A stretch of DNA of 64,000 nucleotides from Gordius sp. MW1 (taxonomy: Eukaryota > Nematomorpha > Gordioida > Gordea > Gordiidae): assembly GCA_964036665.1 (NCBI GenBank), contig OZ038531.1:14694168-14758167 (forward strand), written 5' to 3'. The position numbers were made by a program, and so were the translations under genes. Shown piece by piece: positions 1 through 13,189 of the stretch. The first letter of the stretch is position 1; each line of letters opens with the position of its first letter. A model generated the notes under the pieces. That model was not told the DNA's origin. It did no database searches and saw only the letters and a list, made by a program, of their open reading frames with translations.

Positions 1-3000
1 TTTTTCACATAATTTTCTTTGAACCGTATTCATCCGATGAAAGTTGTCGTTTTCAGATGTGGTTTCTATGATCCCAAGTAAAAATTTATCAAAATCTAAA
101 AACTATTACTTTGAAATCATGATCGCATAGAGCAGTTTCAAAAATTAAGCATTCACGTTGCGATACAACAAACTAATCGCAACAATAAAACGTTGTCTTT
201 TATCAAGATGATAGTTCTCGCAGCTTAAAACCTCTTTTCGGAAGTCAATCGAGGATAATAGGATTCTCAAATTGGCTTACTTTTATATATTTTTTTATGC
301 TCTTTCACATAGAATCGAAAAAAATAAATATTTTTGCCTCAAAATTTTTCACATATTTTTCTTTGAACCGTATTCATCCGATGAAAGTTGTCTTTTTCAG
401 ACGTGGTTTCTATGATCCCAAGTAAAAATTTATCAGAATTTAAAAACTATTTCTTTGAAATCATGATCGCATAGAGCAGTTTTCAAAAATTAAGCAGTTG
501 CGATACAACAAACTAATCGCAACAATAAAACGTTGTCTTTTGTCAAAATGATAGTTCTCGCAGCTTAAAACCTCTTTTCGGAAGTCAATCGAGGATAATA
601 GGATTCTCAAATTGGCTTACTTTTATATATTTTTTCATGCTCTTTCACATAGAATCGAAAAAAATAAATATTTTTACGTCAAAATTTTTCACATATTTTT
701 CTTTGAACCGTATCCATCCGATGAAAGTTGTCGTTTTCAGATGTGGTTTCTATGATCCCAAGTAAAAATTTATCAAAATCTAAAAACTGTTACTTTGAAA
801 TCATGATCGCATAGAGCAGTTTTTAAAAATTAAGCACTCACGTTGCGATACAACAAACTAATCGCAACAATAAAACGTTGTCTTTTGTCAAAATGATAGT
901 TCTCGCAGCTTAAAACCTCTTTTCGGAAGTCAATCGAGGATAATGGGATTTTCAAATTGGCTTACTTTATATATTTTTTCATGCTCTTTCACATAGAATC
1001 GAAAAAAATAAATATTTATGCCTCAAAATTTTTCACATATGTTTCTTTGAACCGTATTCATCCGATGAAAGTTGTCGTTTTCAGACGTGGTTTCTATGAT
1101 CCCAAGTAAAAATTTATCAGAATTTAAAAACTATTACTTTGAAATCATGATCGCATAGAGCAGTTTTCAAAAATTAAGCAGTTGCGATACAACAAACTAA
1201 TCGCAACAATAAACCGTTGTCTTTTGTCAAAATGATAGTTCTCGCAGCTTAAAACCTCTTTTCGGAAGTCAATCGAGGATAATGGGATTCTCAAATTGGC
1301 TTACTTTTATATATTTTTTCATGCTCTTTCACATAGAATTAAAACCGTATTCATCCGATGAAAGTTGTCGTTTTCAGACGTGGTTTCTTAGTAAAAATTT
1401 ATCAGAATCTAAAAACTATTACTTTGAAATCATGATCGCATAGAGCAGTTTTCAAAAATTAAGCACTCACGTTGCGATACAACAAACTAATCGCGACAAT
1501 AAAACGTTGTCTTTTGTCAAAATGATAGTTCTCGCAGCTTAAAACCTCTTTTCGGAAGTCAATCGAGGATAATAGGATTCTCAAATTGGCTTACTTTTAT
1601 ATATTTTTTCATGCTCTTTCACATAGAATCGAAAAAAATAAATATTTTTACCTCAAAATTTTTCACATATTTTTCTTTGAACCGTATTCATCCGATGAAA
1701 GTTGTCGTTTTCAGACGTGGTTTCTATGATCCCAAGTAAAAATTTATCAGAATCTAAAAACTATTACTTTGAAATCATGATCGCATAGAGCAGTTTTCAA
1801 AAATTAAGCACTCAAGTTGCGATACAACAAACTAATCGCAACAATAAAACGTTGTCTTTTGTCAAAATGATAGTTCTCGCAGCTTAAAACCTCTTTTAGG
1901 AAGTCAATCGAGGATAATAGGATTCTCAAATTGGCTTACTTTTATATATTTTTTTATGCTCTTTCACATAGAATCGAAAAAAATAAATATTTTTACCTCA
2001 AAATTTTTCTTATATTATTCTTTGAACCGTATTCATCCGATGAAAGTTGTCGTTTTCAGACGTGGTTTCTATGATCCCAAGTAAGAATTTATCAGAATCT
2101 AAAAACTATTACTTTGAAATCATGATCGCATAGAGAAGTTTTCAAAAATTAAGCACTCACGTTGCGATACAACAAACTAATCGCAACAATAAAACGTTGT
2201 CTTTTGTCAAAATGATAGTTCTCGCAGCTTAAAACCTCTTTTCGGAAGTCAATCGAGGATAATAGGATTCTCAAATTGGCTTACTTTTATATATTTTTTC
2301 ATGCTCTTTCACATAGAATCGAAAAAAATAAATATTTTTACCTCAAAATATTTCACATATTTTTCTTTGAACCGTATTCATCCGATGAAAGTTGTCGTTT
2401 TCAGACGTGGTTTCTATGATCCCAAGTAAAAATTTATCAGAATTTAAAAACTATTACTTTGAAATCATGATCGCATAGAGCAGTTTTCAAAAATTAAGCA
2501 CTCACGTTGCGATACAACAAACTAATCGCAACAATAAAACGTTGTCTTTTGTCAAAATGATAGTTCTCGCAGCTTAAAACCTCTTTTAGGAAGTCAATCG
2601 AGGATAATAGGATTCTCAAATTGGCTTACTTTTATATATTTTTTTATGCTCTTTCACATAGAATCGAAAAAAATAAATATTTTTACCTCAAAATTTTTCA
2701 CGATTTTTCTTTGAACCGTATTCATCCGATGAAAGTTGTCGTTTTCAGACGTGGTTTCTATGATCCCAAGTAAAAATTTATCAGAATCTAAAAACTATTA
2801 CTTTGAAATCATGATCGCATAGAGCAGTTTTCAAAAATTAAGCACTCACGTTGCGATACAACAAACTAATCGCGACAATAAAACGTTGTCTTTTGTCAAA
2901 ATGATAGTTCTCGCAGCTTAAAACCTCTTTTCGGAAGTCAATCGAGGATAATAGGATTCTCAAATTGGCTTACTTATATATATTTTTTCATGCTCTTTCA

Positions 3001-6000
3001 CATAGAATCGAAAAAAATAAATATTTTTACCTCAAAATTTTTCACATATTTTTCTTTGAACCGTATTCATCCGATGAAAGTTGTCGTTTTCAGACGTGGT
3101 TTCTATGATCCCAAGTAAAAATTTATCAGAATCTAAAAACTATTAATTTGAAATCATGATCGCATAGAGCAGTTTTCAAAAATTAAGCACTCACGTTGCG
3201 ATACAACAAACTAATCGCAACAATAAAACGTTGTCTTTTGTCAAAATGATAGTTCTCGCAGCTTAAAACCTCTTTTCGGAAGTCAATCGAGGATAATGGG
3301 ATTCTCAAATTGGCTTACTTTTATATATTTTTTCATGCTCTTTCACATAGAATCGAAACCGTATTCATCCGATGAAAGTTGTCGTTTTCAGACGTGGTTT
3401 CTTAGTAAAAATTTATCAGAATCTAAAAACTATTACTTTGAAATCATGATCGCATAGAGCAGTTTTCAAAAATTAAGCACTCACGTTGCGATACAACAAA
3501 CTAATCGCGACAATAAAACGTTGTCTTTTGTCAAAATGATAGTTCTCGCAGCTTAAAACCTCTTTTCGGAAGTCAATCGAGGATAATAGGATTCTCAAAT
3601 TGGCTTACTTATATATATTTTTTCATGCTCTTTCACATAGAATCGAAAAAAATAAATTTTTTTACCTCAAAATATTTCACATATTTTTCTTTGAACCGTA
3701 TTCATCCGATGAAAGTTGTCGTTTTCAGACGTGGTTTCTATGATCCCAAGTAAAAATTTATCAGAATTTAAAAACTATTACTTTGAAATCATGATCGCAT
3801 AGAGCAGTTTTCAAAAATTAAGCACTCACGTTGCGATACAACAAACTAATTGCAACAATAAAACGTTGTCTTTTGTCAAAATGATAGTTCTCGCAGCTTA
3901 AAACCTCTTTTAGGAAGTCAATCGAGGATAATAGGATTCTCAAATTGGCTTACTTTTATATATTTTTTCATGCTCTTTCACATAGAATCGAAAAAAATAA
4001 ATATTTTTACCTCAAAATTTTTCACATATTTTTCTTTGAACCGTATTCATCCGATGAAAGTTGTCGTTTTCAGACGTGGTTTCTATGATCCCAAGTAAAA
4101 ATTTATCAGAATCTAAAAACTATTACTTTGAAATCATGATCGCATAGAGCAGTTTTCAAAAATTAAGCACTCACGTTGCGATACAACAAACTAATCGCAA
4201 CAATAAAACGTTGTCTTTTGTCAAAATGATAGTTCTCGCAGCTTAAAACCTCTTTTCGGAAGTCAATCGAGGATAATGGGATTCTCAAATTGGCTTACTT
4301 TTATATATTTTTTCATGCTCTTTCACATAGAATCGAAATCGTATTCATCCGATGAAAGTTGTCGTTTTCAGACGTGGTTTCTTATATCCCAAGTAAAAAT
4401 TTATCAGAATCTAAAAACTATTACTTTGAAATCATGATCGCATAGAGCAGTTTTCAAAAATTAAGCACTCACGTTGCGATACAACAAACTAATCGCGACA
4501 ATAAAACGTTGTCTTTTGTCAAAATGATAGTTCTCGCAGCTTAAAACCTCTTTTCGGAAGTCAATCGAGGATAATAGGATTCTCAAATTGGCTTACTTAT
4601 ATATATTTTTTCATGCTCTTTCACATCAAATCGAAAAAAATAAATGTTTTTACCTCAAAATTTTTCACATATTTTTCTTTGAACCGTATTCATCCGATGA
4701 AAGTTGTCGTTTTCAGACGTGGTTTCTATGATCCCAAGTAAAAATTTATCAGAATTTAAAAACTATTACTTTGAAATCATGATCGCATAGAGCAGTTTTC
4801 AAAAATTAAGCAGTTGCGATACAACAAACTAATCGCAACAATAAAACGTTGTCTTTTGTCAAAATGATAGTTCTCGCAGCTTAAAACCTCTTTTAGGAAG
4901 TCAATCGAGGATAATAGGATTGTCAAATTGGCTTACTTTTATATATTTTTTCATGCTCTTTCACATAGAATTGAAAAAAATAAATATTTTTACCTCAAAA
5001 TTTTTCACATATTTTTCTTTAAACCGTATTCATCCGATGAAAGTTGTCGTTTTCAGCAGTGGTTTCTATGATCCCAAGTAAAAATTTATCAGAATCTAAA
5101 AACTATTACTTTGAAATCATGATCGCATAGAGCAGTTTTCAAAAATTAAGCACTCACGTTGCGATACAACAAACTAATCGCAACAATAAAACGTTGTCTT
5201 TTGTCAAAATGATAGTTCTCGCAGCTTAAAACATCTTTTCGGAAGTCAATCGAGGATAATAGGATTCTCAAATTGGCTTACTTTTATATATTTTTTCATG
5301 CTCTTTCACATAGAATCGAAAAAAATAAATATTTTTACCTCAAAATTTTTCACATATTTTTCTTTGAACCGTATTCATCCGATGAAAGTTGTCGTTTTCA
5401 GACGTGGTTTCTATGATCCCAAGTAAAAATTTATCAGAATCTAAAAACTATTACTTTGAAATCATGATCGCATAGAGCAGTTTTCAAAAATTAAGCAGTT
5501 GCGATACAACAAACTAATCGCAACAATAAAACGTTGTCTTTTGTCAAAATGATAGTTCTCGCAGCTTAAAACCTCTTTTAGGAAGTCAATCGAGGATAAT
5601 AGGATTGTCAAATTGGCTTACTTTTATATATTTTTTCATGCTCTTTCACATAGAATCGAAAAAAATAAATATTTTTACCTCAAAATTTTTCACATATTTT
5701 TCTTTGAACCGTATTCATCCGATGAAAGTTGTCGTTTTTAGACGTGGTTTCTATGATCCCAAGTAAAAATTTTTCAGAATCTAAAAACTATTACTTTGAA
5801 ATCATGATCGCATAGAGCAGTTTTCAAAAATTAAGCACTCACGTTGCGATACAACAAACTAATCGCAACAATAAAACGTTGTCTTTTGTCAAAATGATAG
5901 TTCTCGCAGCTTAAAACCTCTTTTCGGAAGTCAATCGAGGATAATGGGATTCTCAAATTGGCTTACTTTTATATATTTTTTCATGCTCTTTCACATAGAA

Positions 6001-9000
6001 TCGAAATCGTATTCATCCGATGAAAGTTGTCGTTTTCAGACGTGGTTTCTTAGATCCCAAGTAAAAATTTATCAGAATCTAAAAACTATTACTTTGAAAT
6101 CATGATCGCATAGAGCAGTTTTCAAAAATTAAGCACTCACGTTGCGATACAACAAACTAATCGCGACAATAAAACGTTGTCTTTTGTCAAAATGATAGTT
6201 CTCGCAGCTTAAAACCTCTTTTCGGAAGTCAATCGAGGATAATAGGATTCTCAAATTTGCTTACTTATATATATTTTTTCATGCTCTTTCACATCAAATC
6301 GAAAAAAATAAATGTTTTTACCTCAAAATTTTTCACATATTTTTCTTTGAACCGTATTCATCCGATGAAAGTTGTCGTTTTCAGACGTGGTTTCTATGAT
6401 CCCAAGTAAAAATTTATCAGAATTTAAAAACTATTACTTTGAAATCATGATCGCATAGAGCAGTTTTCCAAAATTAAGCACTCACGTTGCGATACAACAA
6501 ACTAATCGCAACAATAAAACGTTGTCTTTTGTAAAAATGATAGTTCTTACAGCTTAAAACCTCTTTTAGGAAGTCAATCGAGGATAATAGGATTGTCAAA
6601 TTGGCTTACTTTTATATATTTTTTCATGCTCTTTCACATAGAATTGAAAAAAATAAATATTTTTACCTCAAAATTTTTCACATATTTTTCTTTGAACCGT
6701 ATTCATCCGATGAAAGTTGTCGTTTTCAGACGTGGTTTCTATGATCCCAAGTAAAAATTTATCAGAATCTAAAAACTATTACTTTGAAATCATGATCGCA
6801 TAGAGCAGTTTTCAAAAATTAAGCACTCGCGTTGCGATACAACAAACTAATCGCAACAATAAAACGTTGTCTTTTGTCAAAATGATAGTTCTCGCAGCTT
6901 AAAACCTCTTTTCGGAAGTCAATCGAGGATAATGGGATTCTCAAATTGGCTTACTTTTATATATTTTTTCATGCTCTTTCACATAGAATCGAAACCGTAT
7001 TCATCCGATGAAAGTTGTCGTTTTCAGACGTGGTTTCTTTGATCCCAAGTAAAAATTTATCAGAATCTAAAAACTATTACTTTGAAATCATGATCGCATA
7101 GAGCAGATTTCAAAAATTAAGCACTCACGTTGCGATACAACAAACTAATCGCGACAATAAAACGTTGTCTTTTGTCAAAATGATAGTTCTCGCAGCTTAA
7201 AACCTCTTTTCGGAAGTCAATCGAGGATAATAGGATTCTCAAATTGGCTTACTTATATATATTTTTTCATGCTCTTTCACATAGAATCGAAAAAAATAAA
7301 TATTTTTACCTCAAAATTTTTCACATATTTTTCTTTGAACCGTATTCATCCGATGAAAGTTGTCGTTTTCAGACGTGGTTTCTATGATCCCAAGTAAAAA
7401 TTTATCAGAATCTAAAAACTATTACTTTGAAATCATGATCGCATAGAGCAGTTTTCAAAAATTAAGCACTCACGTTGCGATACAACAAACTAATCGCAAC
7501 AATAAAACGTTGTCTTTTGTCAAAATTATAGTTCTCGCAGCTTAAAACCTCTTTTCGGAAGTCAATCGAGGATAATAGGATTCTCAAATTGGCTTACTTT
7601 TATATATTTTTTCATGCTCTTTCACATAGAATCGAAAAAAATAAATATTTTTACCTCAAAATTTTTCACATATTTTTCTTTGAACCGTATTCATCCGATG
7701 AAAGTTGTCGTTTTCAGACGTGGTTTCTATGATCCTAAGTAAAAATTTATCAGAATCTAAAAACTATTACTTTGAAATCATGATCGCATAGAGCAGTTTT
7801 CAAAAATTAAGCACTCACGTTGCGATACAACAAACTAATCGCAACAATAAAACGTTGTCTTTTGTCAAAATGATAGTTCTCGCAGCTTAAAACCTCTTTT
7901 AGGAAGTCAATCGAGGATAATAGGATTCTCAAATTGGCTTACTTTTATATATTTTTTTATGCTCTTTCACATAAAATCGAAAAAAATAAATATTTTTACC
8001 TCAAAATTTTTCACATATTTTTCTTTGAACCGTATTCATCCGATGAAAGTTGTCGTTTTCAGACGTGGTTTCTATGATCCCAAGTAAAAATTTATCAGAA
8101 TCTAAAAACTATTACTTTGAAATCATGATCGCATAGAGCAGTTTTCAAAAATTAAGCACTCACGTTGCGATACAACAAACTAATCGCAACAATAAAACGT
8201 TGTCTTTTGTCAAAATTATAGTTCTCGCAGCTTAAAACCTCTTTTCGGAAGTCAATCGAGGATAATAGGATTCTCAAATTGGCTTACTTTTATATATTTT
8301 TTCATGCTCTTTCACATAGAATCGAAAAAAATAAATATTTTTACCTCAAAATTTTTCACATATTTTTCTTTGAACCGTATTCATGCGATGAAAGTTGTCG
8401 TTTTCAGACGTGGTTTCTATGATCCCAAGTAAAAATTTATCAGAATTTAAAAACTATTACTTTGAAATCATGATCGCATAGAGCAGTTTTCAAAAATTAA
8501 GCACTCACGTTGCGATACAACAAACTAATCGCAACAATAAAACGTTGTATTTTGTCAAAATGATAGTTCTCGCAGCTTAAAACCTCATTTAGGAAGTCAA
8601 TCGAGGATAATAGGATTCTCAAATTGGCTTACTTTTATATATTTTTTTATGCTCTTTCACATAGAATCGAAAAAAATAAATATTTTTACCTCAAAATTTT
8701 TCACATATTTTTCTTTGAACCGTATTCATCCGATGAAAGTTGTCGTTTTCAGACGTGGTTTCTATGATCCCAAGTAAAAATTTATCAGAATCTAAAAACT
8801 ATTACTTTGAAATCATGATCGCATAGAGCAGTTTTCAAAAATTAAGCACTCACGTTGCGATACAACAAACTAATCGCAACAATAAAACGTTGTCTTTTGT
8901 CAAAATGATAGTTCTCGCAGCTTAAAACCTCTTTTCGGAAGTCAATCGAGGATAATAGGATTCTCAAATTGGCTTACTTTTATATATTTTTTCATGCTCT

Positions 9001-9490
9001 TTTACATAGAATCGAAAAAAATAAATATTTTTACCTCAAAATTTTTCACATATTTTTCTTTGTATTCATCCGATGAAAGTTGTCGTTTTCAGACGTGGTT
9101 TCTAAGATCCCAAGTAAAAATTTATCAGAATCTAAAAACTATTACTTTGAAATCATGATCGCATAGAGCAGTTTTCTAAGTACTCACGTTGCGATACAAC
9201 AAACTAATCGCAACAATAAAACGTTGTCTTTTGTCAAAATGATAGTTCTCGCAGCTTAAAACCTCTTTTCGGAAGTCAATCGAGGATAATGGGATTCTCA
9301 AATTGGCTTACTTTTATATATTTTTTCATGCTCTTTCACATAGAATCGAAACCGTATTCATCCGATGAAAGTTGTCGTTTTCAGACGTGGTTTCTTAGAT
9401 CCCAAGTAAAAATTTATCAGAATCTAAAAACTATTACTTTGAAATCATGATCGCATAGAGCAGTTTTCAAAAATTAAGCACTCACGTTGC
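1..9490 (+). repeat. Array domain with irregular higher-order spacing
   Basis: Short copies lie near 1.34, 3.35, 4.33, 6.0, 6.99 and 9.35 kb, giving steps of about 2.02, 0.98, 1.67, 0.99 and 2.36 kb. These match n full units plus one short unit (n = 5, 2, 4, 2, 6). The marker CATCAAATCG appears near 4.62 and 6.29 kb. Two short copies (about 1.34 and 3.35 kb) also lack eight bases next to GATCCCAAG. The first kilobase carries older-looking variants such as CAGATGTGG (about 55 and 735). Nothing non-satellite is present. Confidence 0.8.
6000..6700 (+). repeat. Recurring higher-order core: short unit plus CATCAAATCG unit plus GATTGTCAAA unit
   Basis: Three neighbouring units carry an ordered set of diagnostic variants: the GAAATCG short junction (about 6.0 kb), CGCGAC, CATCAAATCG with AAATGTTTTT (about 6.3 kb), GAATTTAAAAAC, TTTTCCAAAATT, then GATTGTCAAA (about 6.59 kb) and GAATTGAAA. 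The CATCAAATCG unit recurs near 4.62, 10.97, 11.31, 13.33, 15.70, 19.78 and 21.11 kb and is absent from the rest of the window. Ordered linkage of variants across units is the signature of a higher-order repeat amplified as a block. Confidence 0.75.
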
Positions 9491-11130
9491 GATACAACAA
9501 ACTAATCGCGACAATAAAACGTTGTCTTTTGTCAAAATGATAGTTCTCGCAGCTTAAAACCTCTTTTCGGAAGTCAATTGAGGATAATAGGATTCTCAAA
9601 TTGGCTTACTTATATATATTTTTTCATGCTCTTTCACATAGAATCGAAAAAAATAAATATTTTTACCTCAAAATTTTTCACATATTTTTCTTTGAACCGT
9701 ATTCATCCGATGAAAGTTGTCGTTTTCAGACGTGGTTTCTATGATCCCAAGTAAAAATTTATCAGAATCTAAAAACTATTACTTTGAAATCATGATCGCA
9801 TAGAGCAGTTTTCAAAAATTAAGCACTCACGTTGCGACAAACTAATCGCAACAATAAAACGTTGTCTTTTGTCAAAATGATAGTTCTCGCAGCTTAAAAC
9901 CTCTTTTCGGAAGTCAATCGAGGATAATAGGATTCTTAAATTGGCTTACTTTTATACATTTTTTCATGCTCTTTCACATAGAATCGAAAAAAATAAATAT
10001 TTTTACCTCAAAATTTTTCACATATTTTTCTTTGAACCGTATTCATCCGATGAAAGTTGTCGTTTTCAGACGTGGTTTCTATGATCCCAAGTAAAAATTT
10101 ATCAGAATTTAAAAACTATTACTTTGAAATCATGATCGCATAGAGCAGTTTTCAAAAATTAAGCACTCACGTTGCGATACAACAAACTAATCGCAACAAT
10201 AAAACGTTGTCTTTTGTCAAAATGATAGTTCTCGCAGCTTAAAACCTCTTTTAGGAAGTCAATCGAGGATAATAGGATTCTCAAATTGGCTTACTTTTAT
10301 ATATTTTTTCATGCTCTTTCACATAGAATCGAAAAAAATAAATATTTTTACCTCAAAATTTTTTACATATTTTTCTTTGAACCGTATTCATCCGATGAAA
10401 GTTGTTGTTTTCAGACGTGGTTTCTATGATCCCAAGTAAAAATTTATCAGAATCTAAAAACTATTACTTTGAAATCATGATCGCATAGAGCAGTTTTCAA
10501 AAATTAAGCACTCACGTTGCGATACAACAAACTAATCGCAACAATAAAACGTTGTCTTTTGTCAAAATGATAGTTCTCGCAGCTTAAAACCTCTTTTCGG
10601 AAGTCAATCGAGGATAATGGGATTATCAAATTGGCTTACTTTTATATATTTTTTCATGCTCTTTCACATAGAATCGAAATCGTATTCATCCGATGAAAGT
10701 TGTCGTTTTCAGACGTGGTTTCTTAGATCCCAAGTAAAAATTTATCAGAATCTAAAAACTATTACTTTGAAATCATGATCGCATAGAGCAGTTTTCAAAA
10801 ATTAAGCACTCACGTTGCGATACAACAAACTAATCGCGACAATAAAACGTTGTCTTTTGTCAAAATGATAGTTCTCGCAGCTTAAAACCTCTTTTCGGAA
10901 GTCAATCGAGGATAATAGGATTCTCAAATTGGCTTACTTATATATATTTTTTCATGCTCTTTCACATCAAATCGAAAAAAATAAATGTTTTTACCTCAAA
11001 ATTTTTCACATATTTTTCTTTGAACCGTATTCATCCGATGAAAGTTGTCGTTTTCAGACGTGGTTTCTATGATCCCAAGTAAAAATTTATCAGAATTTAA
11101 AAACTATTACTTTGAAATCATGATCGCATA
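9490..11130 (+). repeat. Duplicated block, repeated at about 11855-13495 (offset 2363 bp)
   Basis: Rare shared variants align at a constant 2363 bp: the six-base loss at 9831/12194, TTTATACATT at about 9951/12314, TTTTTTACATAT at about 10361/12724 and GTTGTTGTTT at about 10404/12767. The blocks end where TTTTCAAAAATT (about 11138) meets TTTTCCAAAATT (about 13501). Private differences are few, for example CAATTGAGG against CAATCGAGG and GATTATCAAA against GATTCTCAAA, which suggests a recent event. Confidence 0.8.
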
Positions 11131-11525
11131 GAGCAGTTTTCAAAAATTAAGCACTCACGTTGCGATACAACAAACTAATCGCGACAATAAAACGTTGTCT
11201 TTTGTCAAAATGATAGTTCTCGCAGCTTAAAACCTCTTTTCGGAAGTCAATCGAGGATAATAGGATTCTCAAATTGGCTTACTTATATATATTTTTTCAT
11301 GCTCTTTCACATCAAATCGAAAAAAATAAATGTTTTTACCTCAAAATTTTTCACATATTTTTCTTTGAACCGTATTCATCCGATGAAAGTTGTCGTTTTC
11401 AGACGTGGTTTCTATGATCCCAAGTAAAAATTTATCAGAATTTAAAAACTATTACTTTGAAATCATGATCGCATAGAGCAGTTTTCCAAAATTAAGCACT
11501 CACGTTGCGATACAACAAACTAATC
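10836..11525 (+). repeat. Adjacent duplication of a single 345-bp unit
   Basis: Two neighbouring units, 10836-11180 and 11181-11525, both carry CGCGAC, CTTATATATA, CATCAAATCG, AAATGTTTTT and GAATTTAAAAAC in the same order. They match for about 310 bp and separate at TTTTCAAAAATT against TTTTCCAAAATT. Elsewhere this unit occurs once per higher-order repeat, so this is a local expansion by one unit, as expected from unequal exchange. Confidence 0.75.
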
Positions 11526-13189
11526 GCAACAATAAAACGTTGTCCTTTGTCAAAATGATAGTTCTCGCAGCTTAAAACCTCTTTTAGGAAGTCAATCGAG
11601 GATAATAGGATTGTCAAATTGGCTTACTTTTATATATTTTTTCATGCTCTTTCACATAGAATTGAAAAAAATAAATATTTTTACCTCAAAATTTTTCACA
11701 TATTTTTCTTTGAACCGTATTCATCCGATGAAAGTTGTCGTTTTCAGACGTGGTTTCTATGATCCCAAGTAAAAATTTATCAGAATCTAAAAACTATTAC
11801 TTTGAAATCATGATTGCATAGAGCAGTTTTCAAAAATTAAGCAATCACGTTGCGATACAACAAACTAATCGCGACAATAAAACGTTGTCTTTTGTCAAAA
11901 TGATAGTTCTCGCAGCTTAAAACCTCTTTTCGGAAGTCAATCGAGGATAATAGGATTCTCAAATTGGCTTACTTATATATATTTTTTCATGCTCTTTCAC
12001 ATAGAATCGAAAAAAATAAATATTTTTACCTCAAAATTTTTCACATATTTTTCTTTGAACCGTATTCATCCGATGAAAGTTGTCGTTTTCAGACGTGGTT
12101 TCTATGATCCCAAGTAAAAATTTATCAGAATCTAAAAACTATTACTTTGAAATCATGATCGCATAGAGCAGTTTTCAAAAATTAAGCACTCACGTTGCGA
12201 CAAACTAATCGCAACAATAAAACGTTGTCTTTTGTCAAAATGATAGTTCTCGCAGCTTAAAACCTCTTTTCGGAAGTCAATCGAGGATAATAGGATTCTT
12301 AAATTGGCTTACTTTTATACATTTTTTCATGCTCTTTCACATAGAATCGAAAAAAATAAATATTTTTACCTCAAAATTTTTCACATATTTTTCTTTGAAC
12401 CGTATTCATCCGATGAAAGTTGTCGTTTTCAGACGTGGTTTCTATGATCCCAAGTAAAAATTTATCAGAATTTAAAAACTATTACTTTGAAATCATGATC
12501 GCATAGAGCAGTTTTCAAAAATTAAGCACTCACGTTGCGATACAACAAACTAATCGCAACAATAAAACGTTGTCTTTTGTCAAAATGATAGTTCTCGCAG
12601 CTTAAAACCTCTTTTAGGAAGTCAATCGAGGATAATAGGATTCTCAAATTGGCTTACTTTTATATATTTTTTCATGCTCTTTCACATAGAATCGAAAAAA
12701 ATAAATATTTTTACCTCAAAATTTTTTACATATTTTTCTTTGAACCGTATTCATCCGATGAAAGTTGTTGTTTTCAGACGTGGTTTCTATGATCCCAAGT
12801 AAAAATTTATCAGAATCTAAAAACTATTACTTTGAAATCATGATCGCATAGAGCAGTTTTCAAAAATTAAGCACTCACGTTGCGATACAACAAACTAATC
12901 GCAACAATAAAACGTTGTCTTTTGTCAAAATGATAGTTCTCGCAGCTTAAAACCTCTTTTCGGAAGTCAATCGAGGATAATGGGATTCTCAAATTGGCTT
13001 ACTTTTATATATTTTTTCATGCTCTTTCACATAGAATCGAAATCGTATTCATCCGATGAAAGTTGTCGTTTTCAGACGTGGTTTCTTAGATCCCAAGTAA
13101 AAATTTATCAGAATCTAAAAACTATTACTTTGAAATCATGATCGCATAGAGCAGTTTTCAAAAATTAAGCACTCACGTTGCGATACAAC

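Noticed and set aside
4318-4380. Interpreting short units as sequencing or assembly dropouts
   Set aside because: Twenty-six copies share the same joint and linked variants on both sides, which random dropouts would not give.
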